Under the pieces are notes generated by a model. The model saw only the letters and a list, made by a program, of their open reading frames with translations, ran no database searches and was not told where the DNA came from. Positions 16,898 through 25,569 of a stretch of DNA of 64,000 nt are shown here, piece by piece (within the stretch, counting starts at the first letter, position 1; every line of letters starts with the position of its first letter). The DNA comes from JAEZHK01 sp964575255 (GTDB taxonomy: Bacteria; Bacillota; Clostridia; Christensenellales; Aristaeellaceae). A program made the position numbers and the translations under genes. The stretch covers positions 1 to 64,000 of the forward strand of contig CAZNPZ010000005.1 of NCBI GenBank assembly GCA_964575255.1. The letters are read 5' to 3'.

Positions 16898-17059
16898 TCA
16901 GTTTCTGCAGCAGACGCAGCGGTAAACCAGGAAGCCGATGCCCGCCAGCAGAGCGGCCACCGAGCCAATGATTCCGGGAATGCCGACAACGGGCAGAACC
17001 GCGGAGAGAATCAATCCGGCGATGCCCACGACAATCAGGGCAATGATAATCGCTTTCAC
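16898..17059 (-). CDS. Small hydrophobic membrane protein (53 residues), paralogue B
   Basis: A 53-codon gene starting with GTG at 17059 behind a TGAGGTG ribosome site and ending at TGA 16898-16900. It has two membrane helices (KAIIIALIVVGIAGLILSAV and IIGSVAALLAGIGFLVY) around a VVGIPG turn, and a Cys-rich tail RCVCCRN. It is paralogous to the gene at 16376-16540, with the same length, the same GIPGIIGS core and the same Cys near the end. Its short size and GTG start make it easy to miss. Function unknown. Confidence 0.65.
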   Translation of the reverse strand: MKAIIIALIVVGIAGLILSAVLPVVGIPGIIGSVAALLAGIGFLVYRCVCCRN

Positions 17060-17402
17060 AGAATGCACCTCACTTTTTGGGTGTGCCGAAACTCGGCCCG
17101 TGTCATACTATGCGCCCTCCGCGCAATGCGTCAGAACTCGATCACAGCCATTAAAAATCGCGAAAACGCGCATTCGGGTCAGGCGCATTTGCCACATCCG
17201 TCCAGCATTTTCCACCGTCTCTCCCACGGAAAACGCGTATCTTGACGTTGACAATCGCGTATAATTCCATACAATGAATGATATACGTTCTCTATGCCCG
17301 CGCGGCGTCAGGGAAACCGGCGGCTTTACGGAAGAAAATGTGTAATGCTGTCAGGCGCACTCGCCGTGCCGGGCCTGTGTTTTTGGGACGAAAGGAGAAG
17401 CC
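17060..17402 (+). other. Upstream region of the LCP gene
   Basis: About 340 bp with no supported gene. It contains the 5' region of the minus-strand small membrane protein and, near its right side, a promoter (17248-17275) facing the LCP gene. A weak inverted repeat and an AAAGGAG ribosome site lie just before ATG 17403. Otherwise I see nothing in it. Confidence 0.45.
17248..17275 (+). promoter_or_regulatory. Candidate sigma-A promoter for the LCP gene
   Basis: TTGACA (17248-17253) and TACAAT (17270-17275) are spaced by 16 bp. An overlapping TATAAT at 17260-17265 is an alternative -10 but lacks a properly spaced -35. The leader to ATG 17403 is about 120 nt. Confidence 0.5.
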
Positions 17403-18359
17403 ATGAACAATGTCAAAACCCTGTTGACCCTTCTTCTGATCATGGCTCTGGGGCTGGGTCAGGCGCTCGCGGAGATCGCGCCCGCGCCCGCCCAGCAAAC
17501 CCCGCCGCCGGCGGGCGGAGCCGCGGTTTCGCCGGATGCGGGAGACCTCCGCGTGACGGACGGGCTGGACGAGCGCTGGATCAACATCCTGCTTCTGGGC
17601 GGGGATTCCCGCAGCGAGAGCGGTTATGCCCGCACCGACAGCATGATCATCCTGTCGGTCAACCCGGACACTTCTTCGGTCAGACTGTGCTCCATCATGC
17701 GGGACACCTGGGTCAACCTCTACGGCGTCGGCTGGAACAAGATCAACGCGGCCAATGTGTTCGGCGGGCCGGAGCTCGCGATGCGCACGGTCAACGAAAA
17801 CTTCGGCCTGAACATCCGGTATTACGCGATGGTCAACATGACCGCGCTGGCCAGGGTGGTGGACGCCGTTGGCGGCGTCGATTTGGACATCGACAAGGCG
17901 GAGATGCGCAACATCAACCTGCAGATGGCCGGGTACATCGTCCCTGAACTGGATCAGTCCAAGTTGAAGTCCTACGGCAAGGGCACGCACCTGACCGGCA
18001 ATCAGGCGCTCGCCTACACGCGCAACCGCGCGCAGGGAGCCGACTATGAACGCACCGAACGTCAGCGCAGCGTTTTGCTCGCCATCGCCCGGAAGTTGAA
18101 GGACAACGGCGTCATGACCGCCGCGGGGGCCATCGCCTCGCTGATGCCCTACGTGAAGACCAACCTGGACATCGGAACCATCGGAAAACTCGCTTCCGTT
18201 GCGCTGGGCGCGGACGTGAACGATGTCCCGCAGCTGCGCGTCCCGGCGGACGGTACGTTTGACGCCGGGATGAAGGACGGCGTCTGGATGATCCGGCCCG
18301 ATTTTTCGGCGAATGCCAAGCTGATCCGGGATTTCATCTACGCAGACGAGGCGGACTGA
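17403..18359 (+). CDS. LytR-CpsA-Psr (LCP) family wall-polymer ligase
   Basis: A 318-residue exported protein that in this family attaches secondary polymers (teichoic acid-like or capsule) to peptidoglycan from lipid carriers. The N-terminal hydrophobic segment (LLTLLLIMALGLGQALAE) is a signal or anchor, followed by a Pro/Ala linker. The LCP domain (about 55-245) shows INILLLGGDSRSESGYARTDSMIIL, SIMRDTWVNL, VDAVGGVDLDI, HLTGNQALAYTRNR and YERTERQRSVL, with the Asp/Arg residues that bind pyrophosphate. ATG 17403 follows AAAGGAG. A second LCP gene lies at 56100-57275. Confidence 0.92.
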   Translation: MNNVKTLLTLLLIMALGLGQALAEIAPAPAQQTPPPAGGAAVSPDAGDLRVTDGLDERWINILLLGGDSRSESGYARTDSMIILSVNPDTSSVRLCSIMRDTWVNLYGVGWNKINAANVFGGPELAMRTVNENFGLNIRYYAMVNMTALARVVDAVGGVDLDIDKAEMRNINLQMAGYIVPELDQSKLKSYGKGTHLTGNQALAYTRNRAQGADYERTERQRSVLLAIARKLKDNGVMTAAGAIASLMPYVKTNLDIGTIGKLASVALGADVNDVPQLRVPADGTFDAGMKDGVWMIRPDFSANAKLIRDFIYADEAD

Positions 18360-18470
18360 GAACCCCCGTTGCATTTTTCTCCATCTTCTGTTCATGGGTT
18401 GATTTCGAAGCCTGATTGTGTTACACTTATGCGCATCGGATTTCAGTATATATAGAATGGGGCGCGGGAA

Positions 18471-19643
18471 ATGGCTGGGAAGAAACGGGTGCCGGCCCGG
18501 ATGAAGACCAAGAAGGAATTCAAGCCGCAGGGGTTCACCAAAAAGGAATGGATCACGATGGGCATCGTCGTGGCGGCGATTGCCGTCGTAATCGCGGGCT
18601 ACTTCCTGCTGCGCGACTACTTTGACGGCTCGCTGCGCATTTCAGGCGGCAAGGTGCAGGCGGAGGAGAACTGGGTTGTCGTCAACACCGGTACTACCGA
18701 CAAGCCCAAGTACTACAAGCTGGGCACGGTGTCCGATGTGGAAGGCTACAAGCGGACTGCCGAACACATAACGGACGAGAATGTGTCTGCTTTTGTGTAT
18801 AAACCCGATGCCAAGAGCGCGATCGACAACATCAGCATGACCGCGGCCAAGGGCGCGGCGGAGGAAATGGCCGCAAAGGTCTCCGCCAACTACAGCTCCT
18901 ACCTGCAGAACGCGGTCGCCAGCGAAGTGTCCCAGGTGACCATCGCAGGGCGCAGCGGCTGGATGTTCTCCTGCGACTATGAAGATTCCACGGCGGACGC
19001 GGCGGCGACCCCGGTTCCGGAAGCGACGCCCGCGGCGACCACCGCTCCGGCGGCGAAGAAGGTGCGCGTGATCACTGTGTACTTTGACGCGTCCCGCGGC
19101 ATGTCCATCCTGACCAGCATCACCGCGAAGGCGGACGACGCCGCGCAGCTCCCCTCCGTCGAAGAACTCACCAAGGCGCTCGATCCGTTCATCGCGGGTC
19201 TGACGATTGACGGCGAGGCGCTCTCGACCGCCGCTCCGGCCGCGACCGGCTCGATCCCGGCTTCCGGCGACGCCGTCGCCACCGCCGAGCCGACCGCTGC
19301 GGCGACCGCCGAGCCGACCGCAGAGCCGACCGCTGCGGCGACCGCCGAGCCGACCGCGACGCCCGCGCCGACCGCGACGCCGACGGTTGCGCCGACCGCG
19401 ACGCCGACAGTGAAGCCGACGGTTGCGCCGACCGCGACGCCGACAGTGAAGCCGACGGTCGCTCCGACACCCGCGCCGACCGCGACGCCAACGGTGAAGC
19501 CGACCCTTGCGCCGACTTTGGCGCCGACGGTGAAGCCGACCCTTGCGCCGACGCCCGCGCCGACTTTGGCGCCGACGGTGAAGCCGACGGTCGCGCCGAC
19601 GCTGAAGCCGACCCTCGCGCCGACCGCGACACCGGCTACCTGA
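18471..19643 (+). CDS. Membrane-anchored protein with long Pro/Thr-Ala repeat tail
   Basis: A 390-residue protein of unknown function. Residues 1-25 are cytoplasmic and Lys-rich. One membrane span lies at about 28-48 (ITMGIVVAAIAVVIAGYFLL). An extracytoplasmic region of about 200 residues shows no recognised domain. The last ~125 residues are TATPTVAPTVKPT-type repeats, likely an extended wall-spanning or glycosylated stalk. There is no LPxTG motif. It follows the LCP gene by 111 bp and ends at a strong terminator. The tail is coded by a short repetitive GCCGAC-rich DNA array (19290-19640), which could vary in length by slippage. Confidence 0.7.
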   Translation: MAGKKRVPARMKTKKEFKPQGFTKKEWITMGIVVAAIAVVIAGYFLLRDYFDGSLRISGGKVQAEENWVVVNTGTTDKPKYYKLGTVSDVEGYKRTAEHITDENVSAFVYKPDAKSAIDNISMTAAKGAAEEMAAKVSANYSSYLQNAVASEVSQVTIAGRSGWMFSCDYEDSTADAAATPVPEATPAATTAPAAKKVRVITVYFDASRGMSILTSITAKADDAAQLPSVEELTKALDPFIAGLTIDGEALSTAAPAATGSIPASGDAVATAEPTAAATAEPTAEPTAAATAEPTATPAPTATPTVAPTATPTVKPTVAPTATPTVKPTVAPTPAPTATPTVKPTLAPTLAPTVKPTLAPTPAPTLAPTVKPTVAPTLKPTLAPTATPAT

Positions 19644-19656
19644 TCCAAAATGAACA

Positions 19657-19692
19657 AACCGGGGCTTGCTTCGCGCGGCCCCGGTTCATTTT
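19657..19692 (+). terminator. Rho-independent terminator
   Basis: A 9-bp stem AACCGGGGC (19657-19665) and its complement (19678-19686) is followed by CATTTTG. It is 14 bp after the stop of the PT-rich membrane protein. Confidence 0.75.
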
Positions 19693-19786
19693 GCGGTTCG
19701 GAGCTTTTTGAATGCAATACCGCAAGGTGGCACTCCATAAACAGGATCGTGGGCTTAGAATGAAATTCGGTCAATAAGGAGAGACA

Positions 19787-20308
19787 ATGGAAATCTGGGA
19801 TCTGTACGATGACGGCCGGAAGCCGCTCAACCGCACCGGGCGGCGGGGCGACGCGCTCGCGACGGGGGAGAACCACCTGGTGGCGGAAGTGTGGACGGTA
19901 AACCTTCAGGGCGAAATCCTGGTCACGCGCCGGGACGACCGGAAAATGCCCTACCCCGGCAAGTGGGAGAACACCGGCGGCGCGGTGACGGCGGGGGAGG
20001 ACACCCGTACCGCCGCCGCGCGCGAGCTGTTCGAGGAGACCGGCATCCGGGCGGAAGCAGAAGAACTGACGCTTCTGGGCGGCTACCGCGTGCCGTACGT
20101 GTTCGCGGACGTGTACCTTTGCAAAACGGACGTGGCGATTTGCGACCTGACGCTGCAGCCGGGCGAGACGGTTGACGCGAAATGGGTCACTTTGGCGGAA
20201 CTTGAGGAAATGCGCGCTTCGGGCGATCTGGCCTTCCCGACACATGAGCGCCTGAAGTTCATCCGGGACGTGCTGGAACCGCCCACGGCGGATCAATCCG
20301 AATCTTAA
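19787..20308 (+). CDS. Nudix hydrolase
   Basis: A 173-residue hydrolase of nucleoside-diphosphate-X compounds. The Nudix box is complete: G-AVTAG-E-DTRTAAA-RELFEETGI (G-x5-E-x7-REUxEExGU). The N-terminal stretch EIWDLYDDGRKPLNRTGRRGD resembles the group that includes isopentenyl-diphosphate isomerase-like Nudix proteins, but that enzyme's specific Cys/Glu pattern is not evident. The substrate is unknown. A GGAGA ribosome site precedes ATG 19787. The MerR-regulated gene begins 80 bp downstream. Confidence 0.9.
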   Translation: MEIWDLYDDGRKPLNRTGRRGDALATGENHLVAEVWTVNLQGEILVTRRDDRKMPYPGKWENTGGAVTAGEDTRTAAARELFEETGIRAEAEELTLLGGYRVPYVFADVYLCKTDVAICDLTLQPGETVDAKWVTLAELEEMRASGDLAFPTHERLKFIRDVLEPPTADQSES

Positions 20309-20331
20309 CGGGAAGACGGAACGGAAATGGG

Positions 20332-20362
20332 TTGACTCTCCCGTTGCGGGAGGCCTTACGAT
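20332..20362 (+). promoter_or_regulatory. MerR-type promoter and operator
   Basis: TTGACT (20332-20337) and TACGAT (20357-20362) are separated by 19 bp, the long spacer typical of MerR-activated promoters. The spacer holds a perfect dyad CTCCCG-TTG-CGGGAG (20338-20352). It lies 27 bp before the MerR gene start, so self-activation through DNA distortion is predicted. Confidence 0.85.
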
Positions 20363-20388
20363 CCTTTCTGCAAAGGGGTGTCAGACGC

Positions 20389-21195
20389 ATGTTCACCATC
20401 GGGGAATTCTCAAAGCTTGCCAAAACCACCGTGAAGACGCTCAGGTACTACGACGAGGCGGGGCTCCTCAGCCCCGCGTCCGTCGACGAATGGACCGGCT
20501 ACCGGCGTTATACGTCGGCACAACTGTACCCGCTGCAGCGGGTCGTCGCGCTGCGACAGGCCGGACTTCAGGTGGAGGAGATCCTTCGGATTCTGGGCGG
20601 CGCGGACCAGACGGACGTGCTGAACAGGCGAAGGGACATTCTTGTGCGCGAGCTTGAGGAAGCCGAAGGGCGCGTTCGGCGGCTGGACATCCTGCTGCGC
20701 AACATGAAAGGGGGAAAAACCATGATTCAACCTGTCATCCGCACGCTGCCCGGCTGCACCGTCTACTTTGAGGAAGCGATGCTGAAAAACTACGCGGCGC
20801 TATCCGAATTCATCCCCGCCTCGGAGGCGAGGCTGTTCGCGACCAATCCGCACGTCCAGTTCTCGTCGCCCGGTTACTGCTTCGTCAGCTACCTCGACGG
20901 CGAGTACAGGGAAGAGGACGTCCGCGTCCGCTACTCGAAGGCGGTCGAAGCGCCGGGCGTGGAAGCCGAGGGCATCCGCTTTATGCAGCTACAGCCGGTG
21001 GACGCGGTGTGCGCGATGCACCAAGGCCCGTATGAGACGCTCGGCGAGGCCTACGCGCTCGCGGTCAACTGGGCGCAGGAGAACGGCTACGAACTGGCCG
21101 AACTCGCGCGTGAGCGCTACATCGACGGGATGTGGAACAAGGAAGATCCCGCCGATTGGCTGACCGAAATCGAGCTGCCGATCCGAACGAAGTAG
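20389..21195 (+). CDS. MerR-family regulator with GyrI-like effector domain
   Basis: A 268-residue transcription activator of the BmrR/BltR/TipA kind. The N-terminal winged helix is MFTIGEFSKLAKTTVKTLRYYDEAGLL. A dimerisation coil follows (about 80-110, RRDILVRELEEAEGRVRRLDILLRNM), then a GyrI-like small-molecule-binding domain from about residue 118 (VIRTLPGCTVYFEEA to TEIELPI). Drug-like ligands are typical. ATG 20389 has AAGGGGTG upstream; earlier starts fall within its own promoter. No efflux pump is adjacent, so its target may be elsewhere. Confidence 0.9.
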   Translation: MFTIGEFSKLAKTTVKTLRYYDEAGLLSPASVDEWTGYRRYTSAQLYPLQRVVALRQAGLQVEEILRILGGADQTDVLNRRRDILVRELEEAEGRVRRLDILLRNMKGGKTMIQPVIRTLPGCTVYFEEAMLKNYAALSEFIPASEARLFATNPHVQFSSPGYCFVSYLDGEYREEDVRVRYSKAVEAPGVEAEGIRFMQLQPVDAVCAMHQGPYETLGEAYALAVNWAQENGYELAELARERYIDGMWNKEDPADWLTEIELPIRTK

Positions 21196-21214
21196 ACATG
21201 CCCAACCAAAGCAT

Positions 21215-21249
21215 CGGACGGTGGAGGATGCCCTCCGCCGTCCGGTTTT
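21215..21249 (+). terminator. Terminator after the MerR gene
   Basis: Stem CGGACGG-GGAGG (21215-21227) pairs with CCTCC-CCGTCCG (21232-21244), followed by TTTT. It lies between convergent genes. Confidence 0.75.
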
Positions 21250-21250
21250 G

Positions 21251-21877
21251 TCACCACTGATTGAAGTGCATCCGCTGGCGGGCGTCCGCCGGAATCTGGC
21301 GAATCTCAGGCAGTTCCTTCGCCGGGTAGCCCAGCGCCAGGTAGCAGGGGATTTCGTAGTCCGCCGGGATGGAGAGGAGCGCCTTCAGGTGCGCGATCTC
21401 CGGGTCGAACGGGATGCGCGTGACGCCATAAATCCCTTCTGCGGCGGCGGCCAGCAGCATGTTCTCGATCACGCACCAGGCGGACGCGAAGCCGTTGAGC
21501 GCGGACAGGGAGTCGGGTTTCAGAAGCGGGCCGGGCTGGCGGAACAGCGGCAGGATCAGGCAGCCAGCGGTGAGCAGCATCCGGTGCTGCTTGGGGATGC
21601 CGTCCAGATACATCGCGCGCTGGGACGCGTCGGTCAGCCCCCAGGCGTCGATGATCGCTTCCGACTCCTGAACGCCCAGGTCGTCCCGCACCATGCGGAT
21701 GACCTCCAACCGCCGCACCGGGTCGTTCAGCAGGATGAATTCCCACTCGCGCATGTGGTTGTTGCTGGGCGCTTTGAGCCCCGCGCCGATGATGCGCGCG
21801 ACGGTTTCCTCCGGGACGGGCTTGTCCAGAAAATCCCGCACCGTGCGCCGCGCCGCGACCGCCTCGTAAAAATCCAT
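21251..21877 (-). CDS. Nitroreductase-family flavoprotein
   Basis: A 208-residue FMN-dependent NAD(P)H oxidoreductase of the nitroreductase fold. FMN-contact motifs are ARRTVRDFLDKPV at the N-terminus, GLKAPSNNHMREWEF, and GFASAWCVIENMLLAAAAEGIYGV. The C-terminal ALGYPAK is the usual final flavin loop. The substrate is unknown: quinones, nitro compounds or enones are typical. ATG 21877 is chosen because homology begins at MDFYEAVAARRT. Transcribed towards the MerR gene. Confidence 0.88.
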   Translation of the reverse strand: MDFYEAVAARRTVRDFLDKPVPEETVARIIGAGLKAPSNNHMREWEFILLNDPVRRLEVIRMVRDDLGVQESEAIIDAWGLTDASQRAMYLDGIPKQHRMLLTAGCLILPLFRQPGPLLKPDSLSALNGFASAWCVIENMLLAAAAEGIYGVTRIPFDPEIAHLKALLSIPADYEIPCYLALGYPAKELPEIRQIPADARQRMHFNQW

Positions 21878-21992
21878 AAAAACCCTCCCGTTTGCGCTTG
21901 GCAACAGTATACCGCGCGGGGACTCCCACGTAAATCGAACGTCCGGCTAAATTCAGAGCCGCCGGGGAATGCTGTATGTCGGGGTGAGGCGT

Positions 21993-22121
21993 ATGAATTT
22001 CTTCGACGCGAACTTTCTGACGGTGGGCCTTAGGAAACTCTTAAGAGTCGGGCGACGCCGCCGCGGAGAAACGGCAGCCCATCAACCCGGCGAGGAGGCG
22101 AAGGACGAACGCTTTGAATGA
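21993..22121 (+). CDS. Possible small basic peptide gene (42 residues)
   Basis: ATG 21993 with GGGGTGAGG just upstream opens a 42-codon frame beginning MNFFDANFLTVGLRKLLRV, followed by an Arg run (GRRRRG) and an acidic end, stopping at 22119-22121 just before a terminator. I recognise no family. The good ribosome site and terminator argue for it; its length and composition argue for caution. Confidence 0.35.
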   Translation: MNFFDANFLTVGLRKLLRVGRRRRGETAAHQPGEEAKDERFE

Positions 22122-22131
22122 TCCCGGTAAT

Positions 22132-22165
22132 AAACCCCGGAAGGCTTCGATGCCGGCCGGGGTTT
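22132..22165. terminator. Bidirectional terminator
   Basis: Stem AAACCCCGG (22132-22140) and CCGGGGTTT (22157-22165), followed by TCGTTT on the plus strand. It separates the small plus-strand frame from the 3' end of the amino-acid importer operon on the minus strand. Confidence 0.65.
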
Positions 22166-22177
22166 TCGTTTACAATT

Positions 22178-22876
22178 CTATCCGCGCTGCGGGGCTTTCA
22201 GGATCGTCTGGCCGACCTGCTCCTTCTGCTTCCGCGCAAAGTACGCGAAGATGGAGCAGACCGCGTAGTAGGCCGCCGCGACGAGGAGGTAGATGAGCAG
22301 GATGTCCTCCGCCGTCACGATGGACTTGTGCGCGGCGGCGATCTTGCTGGTGAAGGACAATTCGTACGTGCCCACCAGCGCGCAGAACGAGGTATCCTTG
22401 ATGGTGGTCACGAACTGGCTGGTGAGCGGCGAGCGGATGCGGCGGATCGCCTGCGGCAGGATCACGAAGACCATCCCGCCGATGAAGCCGAACCCCTGCG
22501 AGTGCGCCGCTTCCCACTGGCCGGGGTGCACGCTGTTAAGGCCGCCGCGCACGATCTCGGCCACGACCGCCGCGGTGAACACCGTCATCGCCGCGATGCC
22601 GCTCTCAAGCGGCGGGAGTTTCGTCATGAACCGCATGCCGATGATGAACAGGGTCAGCGGGATGTTCCGCACGGTCTCGATGTAGACCGCCGCGAGAATC
22701 CGGAGCGGCTTTACGCGGCAGGCGCGCGTCAGCCCCAGGATCGCGCCCAGCACGAGGCTCAGCGCGATCGTGACCACCGCGATGTACATGGTGTTTTTCA
22801 GCCCCTGAAGGAGGAACAGAAGGATCTTGGGCGCGAACACCCGCTCGAACGCGTGCGCCCACACTTCGCTAAACAT
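22178..22876 (-). CDS. Polar amino-acid ABC transporter permease (second)
   Basis: A 232-residue inner-membrane permease of the GlnP/HisM family. It has the PAAT motif region RACRVKPLRILAAVYIETVRNIPLTL and the EAA loop VHPGQWEAAHSQGFGFIGGMVFVILPQAIRRI. ATG 22876 lies in GGAGGAG context and overlaps the end of the preceding permease gene by a few bases. The pair would form a heterodimeric channel. Last gene of the operon. Confidence 0.9.
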   Translation of the reverse strand: MFSEVWAHAFERVFAPKILLFLLQGLKNTMYIAVVTIALSLVLGAILGLTRACRVKPLRILAAVYIETVRNIPLTLFIIGMRFMTKLPPLESGIAAMTVFTAAVVAEIVRGGLNSVHPGQWEAAHSQGFGFIGGMVFVILPQAIRRIRSPLTSQFVTTIKDTSFCALVGTYELSFTSKIAAAHKSIVTAEDILLIYLLVAAAYYAVCSIFAYFARKQKEQVGQTILKAPQRG

Positions 22877-23546
22877 GCGTGAGGCTCCTCCTTTCGAGGT
22901 ATCTGGCCAGCATCGAAACCGGCAGGCAGATCGCAAGGTAGAGGACGCCGGTCATGACGAATGTCGGCCCATAGATCAGATTGTCGCCGCTCCAGCTGTC
23001 GGCGGTGTACATCAGGTCGCCGCCCGCGATGACCGCCATCACCGACGAGTTCTTGATCAGGTTCACCGCCTGATTGGTCATCGGCGGCAGGCCGACTTTG
23101 ACCGCCTGCGGCAGGATGATCCGCGCCATCGCGCCGAGGAAGCCGAAGCCTTGTGAACTCGCGGCCTCCATCTGTCCCGGCGGAACCGCGCGGATGGCGC
23201 TGGCCACGATGTCGGCGGCGTACGCGCCAGTGTAGAGCGCAAGGCCCATCACGCCCAGCGGCACCACATCCAGCCTTAGCCCCAGCTTGGGCAGGACGTT
23301 GTAGTAGATGAACACCTGCATGACCAGCGGGGTGTTCTGGAAGGCAGACATGTACGCCCGGCAGACGGCGGGCAGCACCCGGACTTTCGAGCACATGGCG
23401 ACGCCCACGATTACGCCGATCAGAAGCGTAAAGAACAGCGCCAGGCCGGAGATCTCCAGCGTTCGTAAAAAGCCCGCGCGGAACACATCCCAGTCGCGGA
23501 ACCAGGCGCTCCAGTTTGCGATGGAAAACGGCCCGCTTTCAAGCAT
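22869..23546 (-). CDS. Polar amino-acid ABC transporter permease (first)
   Basis: A 225-residue permease, partner of the one at 22178-22876. It has the family N-terminal region RTLEISGLALFFTLLIGVIVG, the loop CRAYMSAFQNTPLVMQVFIYYNVLP and the EAA motif VPPGQMEAASSQGFGFLGAMARIILPQAVK. It follows the binding-protein gene after 109 bp that contain a strong hairpin (23596-23631), a common way to make more binding protein than permease. Confidence 0.9.
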   Translation of the reverse strand: MLESGPFSIANWSAWFRDWDVFRAGFLRTLEISGLALFFTLLIGVIVGVAMCSKVRVLPAVCRAYMSAFQNTPLVMQVFIYYNVLPKLGLRLDVVPLGVMGLALYTGAYAADIVASAIRAVPPGQMEAASSQGFGFLGAMARIILPQAVKVGLPPMTNQAVNLIKNSSVMAVIAGGDLMYTADSWSGDNLIYGPTFVMTGVLYLAICLPVSMLARYLERRSLTHV

Positions 23547-23595
23547 CGGCGTACCTCATCTCGTGACAAAAAGTACAGGTTGCGGCGAACATATC

Positions 23596-23631
23596 GCGTA
23601 CCATGCGGGCTTTGAGCCGCGCATGGTACGC
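23596..23631 (-). terminator. Intra-operon hairpin after the binding-protein gene
   Basis: Perfect 12-bp arms GCGTACCATGCG (23596-23607) and complement (23620-23631) lie between the binding-protein stop and the first permease gene. No T-run follows, so partial termination or mRNA stabilisation is likely. Confidence 0.6.
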
Positions 23632-23655
23632 AATGTATGATTCGTTGTCAGGGGA

Positions 23656-24518
23656 TCAGCCCAGCTTCGCGGCTTCAGCCCAGAGGGTTTCGGCGTAGCC
23701 GTCCACCTGCGCCCAGTCAACAGGAGCCAATTCCCACTTGGAAACGAGCGCGTCGATCTCGCCCGCGGCGCGCATCGCGTTAAGCTTGGAATCGACGAAC
23801 GCGAGGAGGCCGGCGGAGCCCTTCTTCATCGCGATGCCGTAGGGCTGGCTCTCAAACGAGTCGGGCAGGAGCGTCGTATTGTCGTCCACATAGCCCATCA
23901 GGATCGCCTTGTCCACCGAGAAGCAGGCGACGCGGTCGGAGTCCAGCGCGGCCTTGATGTCGGGGTAGGTGGCGAATTCCAAAAACTCCAGCTTGATGGC
24001 TGCGGCTTCGGCGGCTTTCGCGAGCGCGTCCTTGGTGGTGGCGCTCTGCGCGACGCCGACGGCCTTGCCGTCCAGATCCTTGAAGCCCTGGATGCCGGAA
24101 TCCTTCTTGACCAGAAGGCCGATGGCGTCCACGAAGTAGGGCTTGGAGAAGTCGTACTGCACGATCCGGTCGGGCTTGATGGTGAAGGTCGCGATGACGA
24201 GGTCGAGTTCCCCGGTGTCAAGGAGCGGCCCGCGGGTCTTGGCGGTGACGGCGGTGAACTCTACCGCGTTCTCGTCGCCCAGCAGTTCCTTGGCCAGTGC
24301 CTTCGCGATGTCAATCTCGAGGCCTTCAAAGTCGCTGCCCAGTTCCTGATAGCCGAACTTGGGCACGTCCGCCTTGACGCCGACGAGCAGCTTGCCGCGC
24401 TCGACGATCTTCGCGATCGCCGGGTCGGCCTTGTCGATGGCCACGGCCGGTTCGGCCATGCCGGAAAGCGGGATCAGGGCAACCAGCAGAAGCGCGAGCG
24501 CGAGGGCCAGAAACTTCT

Positions 24519-24522
<4 letters not shown>
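23656..24522 (-). CDS. Polar amino-acid ABC transporter substrate-binding protein
   Basis: A 288-residue exported binding protein of family 3 (GlnH/HisJ). The signal peptide is FLALALALLLVALIPLSGMA; there is no clear lipobox Cys. Family features are RGKLLVGVKADVPKFGY, LEIDIAKALAKELLG, TGELDLVIATFTIKPDR and VQYDFSKPYFVDAIGLLVKKD, with the ligand Arg in the RIVQYDFS region. This pattern is common in glutamate/glutamine or cystine binders; the ligand is not certain. ATG 24522 overlaps the ATPase stop by 4 bases (ATGA) and has GGAGGAG upstream. Confidence 0.9.
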
Positions 24523-25265
<743 letters not shown>

Positions 25266-25357
25266 CGGAACGCTCCTGTCAAGAAAGGACACCCGCGCGT
25301 GTGGCTTCATTGCCCCGCGGCGCCGCGTGTCCAGGTCAATGTATTTCGATAAAAACC

Positions 25358-25386
25358 ATTCTATTCTAAGAATTGCAGGATGTCAA
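25358..25386 (-). promoter_or_regulatory. Promoter of the amino-acid importer operon
   Basis: On the minus strand, TTGACA (25386-25381) and TAGAAT (25363-25358) are separated by 17 bp. A second TAGAAT overlaps at 25368-25363. The leader is about 90 nt to ATG 25265. Confidence 0.7.
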
Positions 25387-25569
25387 GAGAAAATCTTCAT
25401 ATTTACAACATCTACGCAGACAAGCGCCACGGCAACCGGATAATTTGAACGACGGAAATTCATATTGGCGTTGATCCTGCAAAATTGGCCCGCGTCCGGA
25501 ATTCCGGCGGCGTGGGTCGATGCGCTGGAATTGAATTTGATTTCACCATACAAGAAGAAAATGGGGTAT
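25387..25569. other. Intergenic remainder upstream of the importer operon
   Basis: Together with 25266-25357 this completes a 304-bp gene-free stretch. Apart from the promoter it shows AT-richer sequence and short readings without ribosome sites. I see no further feature. Confidence 0.4.

Noticed and set aside
19290..19640. Short repeats considered as a CRISPR or regulatory array
   Set aside because: They are in-frame codons for a PT-rich protein tail, and the repeat length is irregular.
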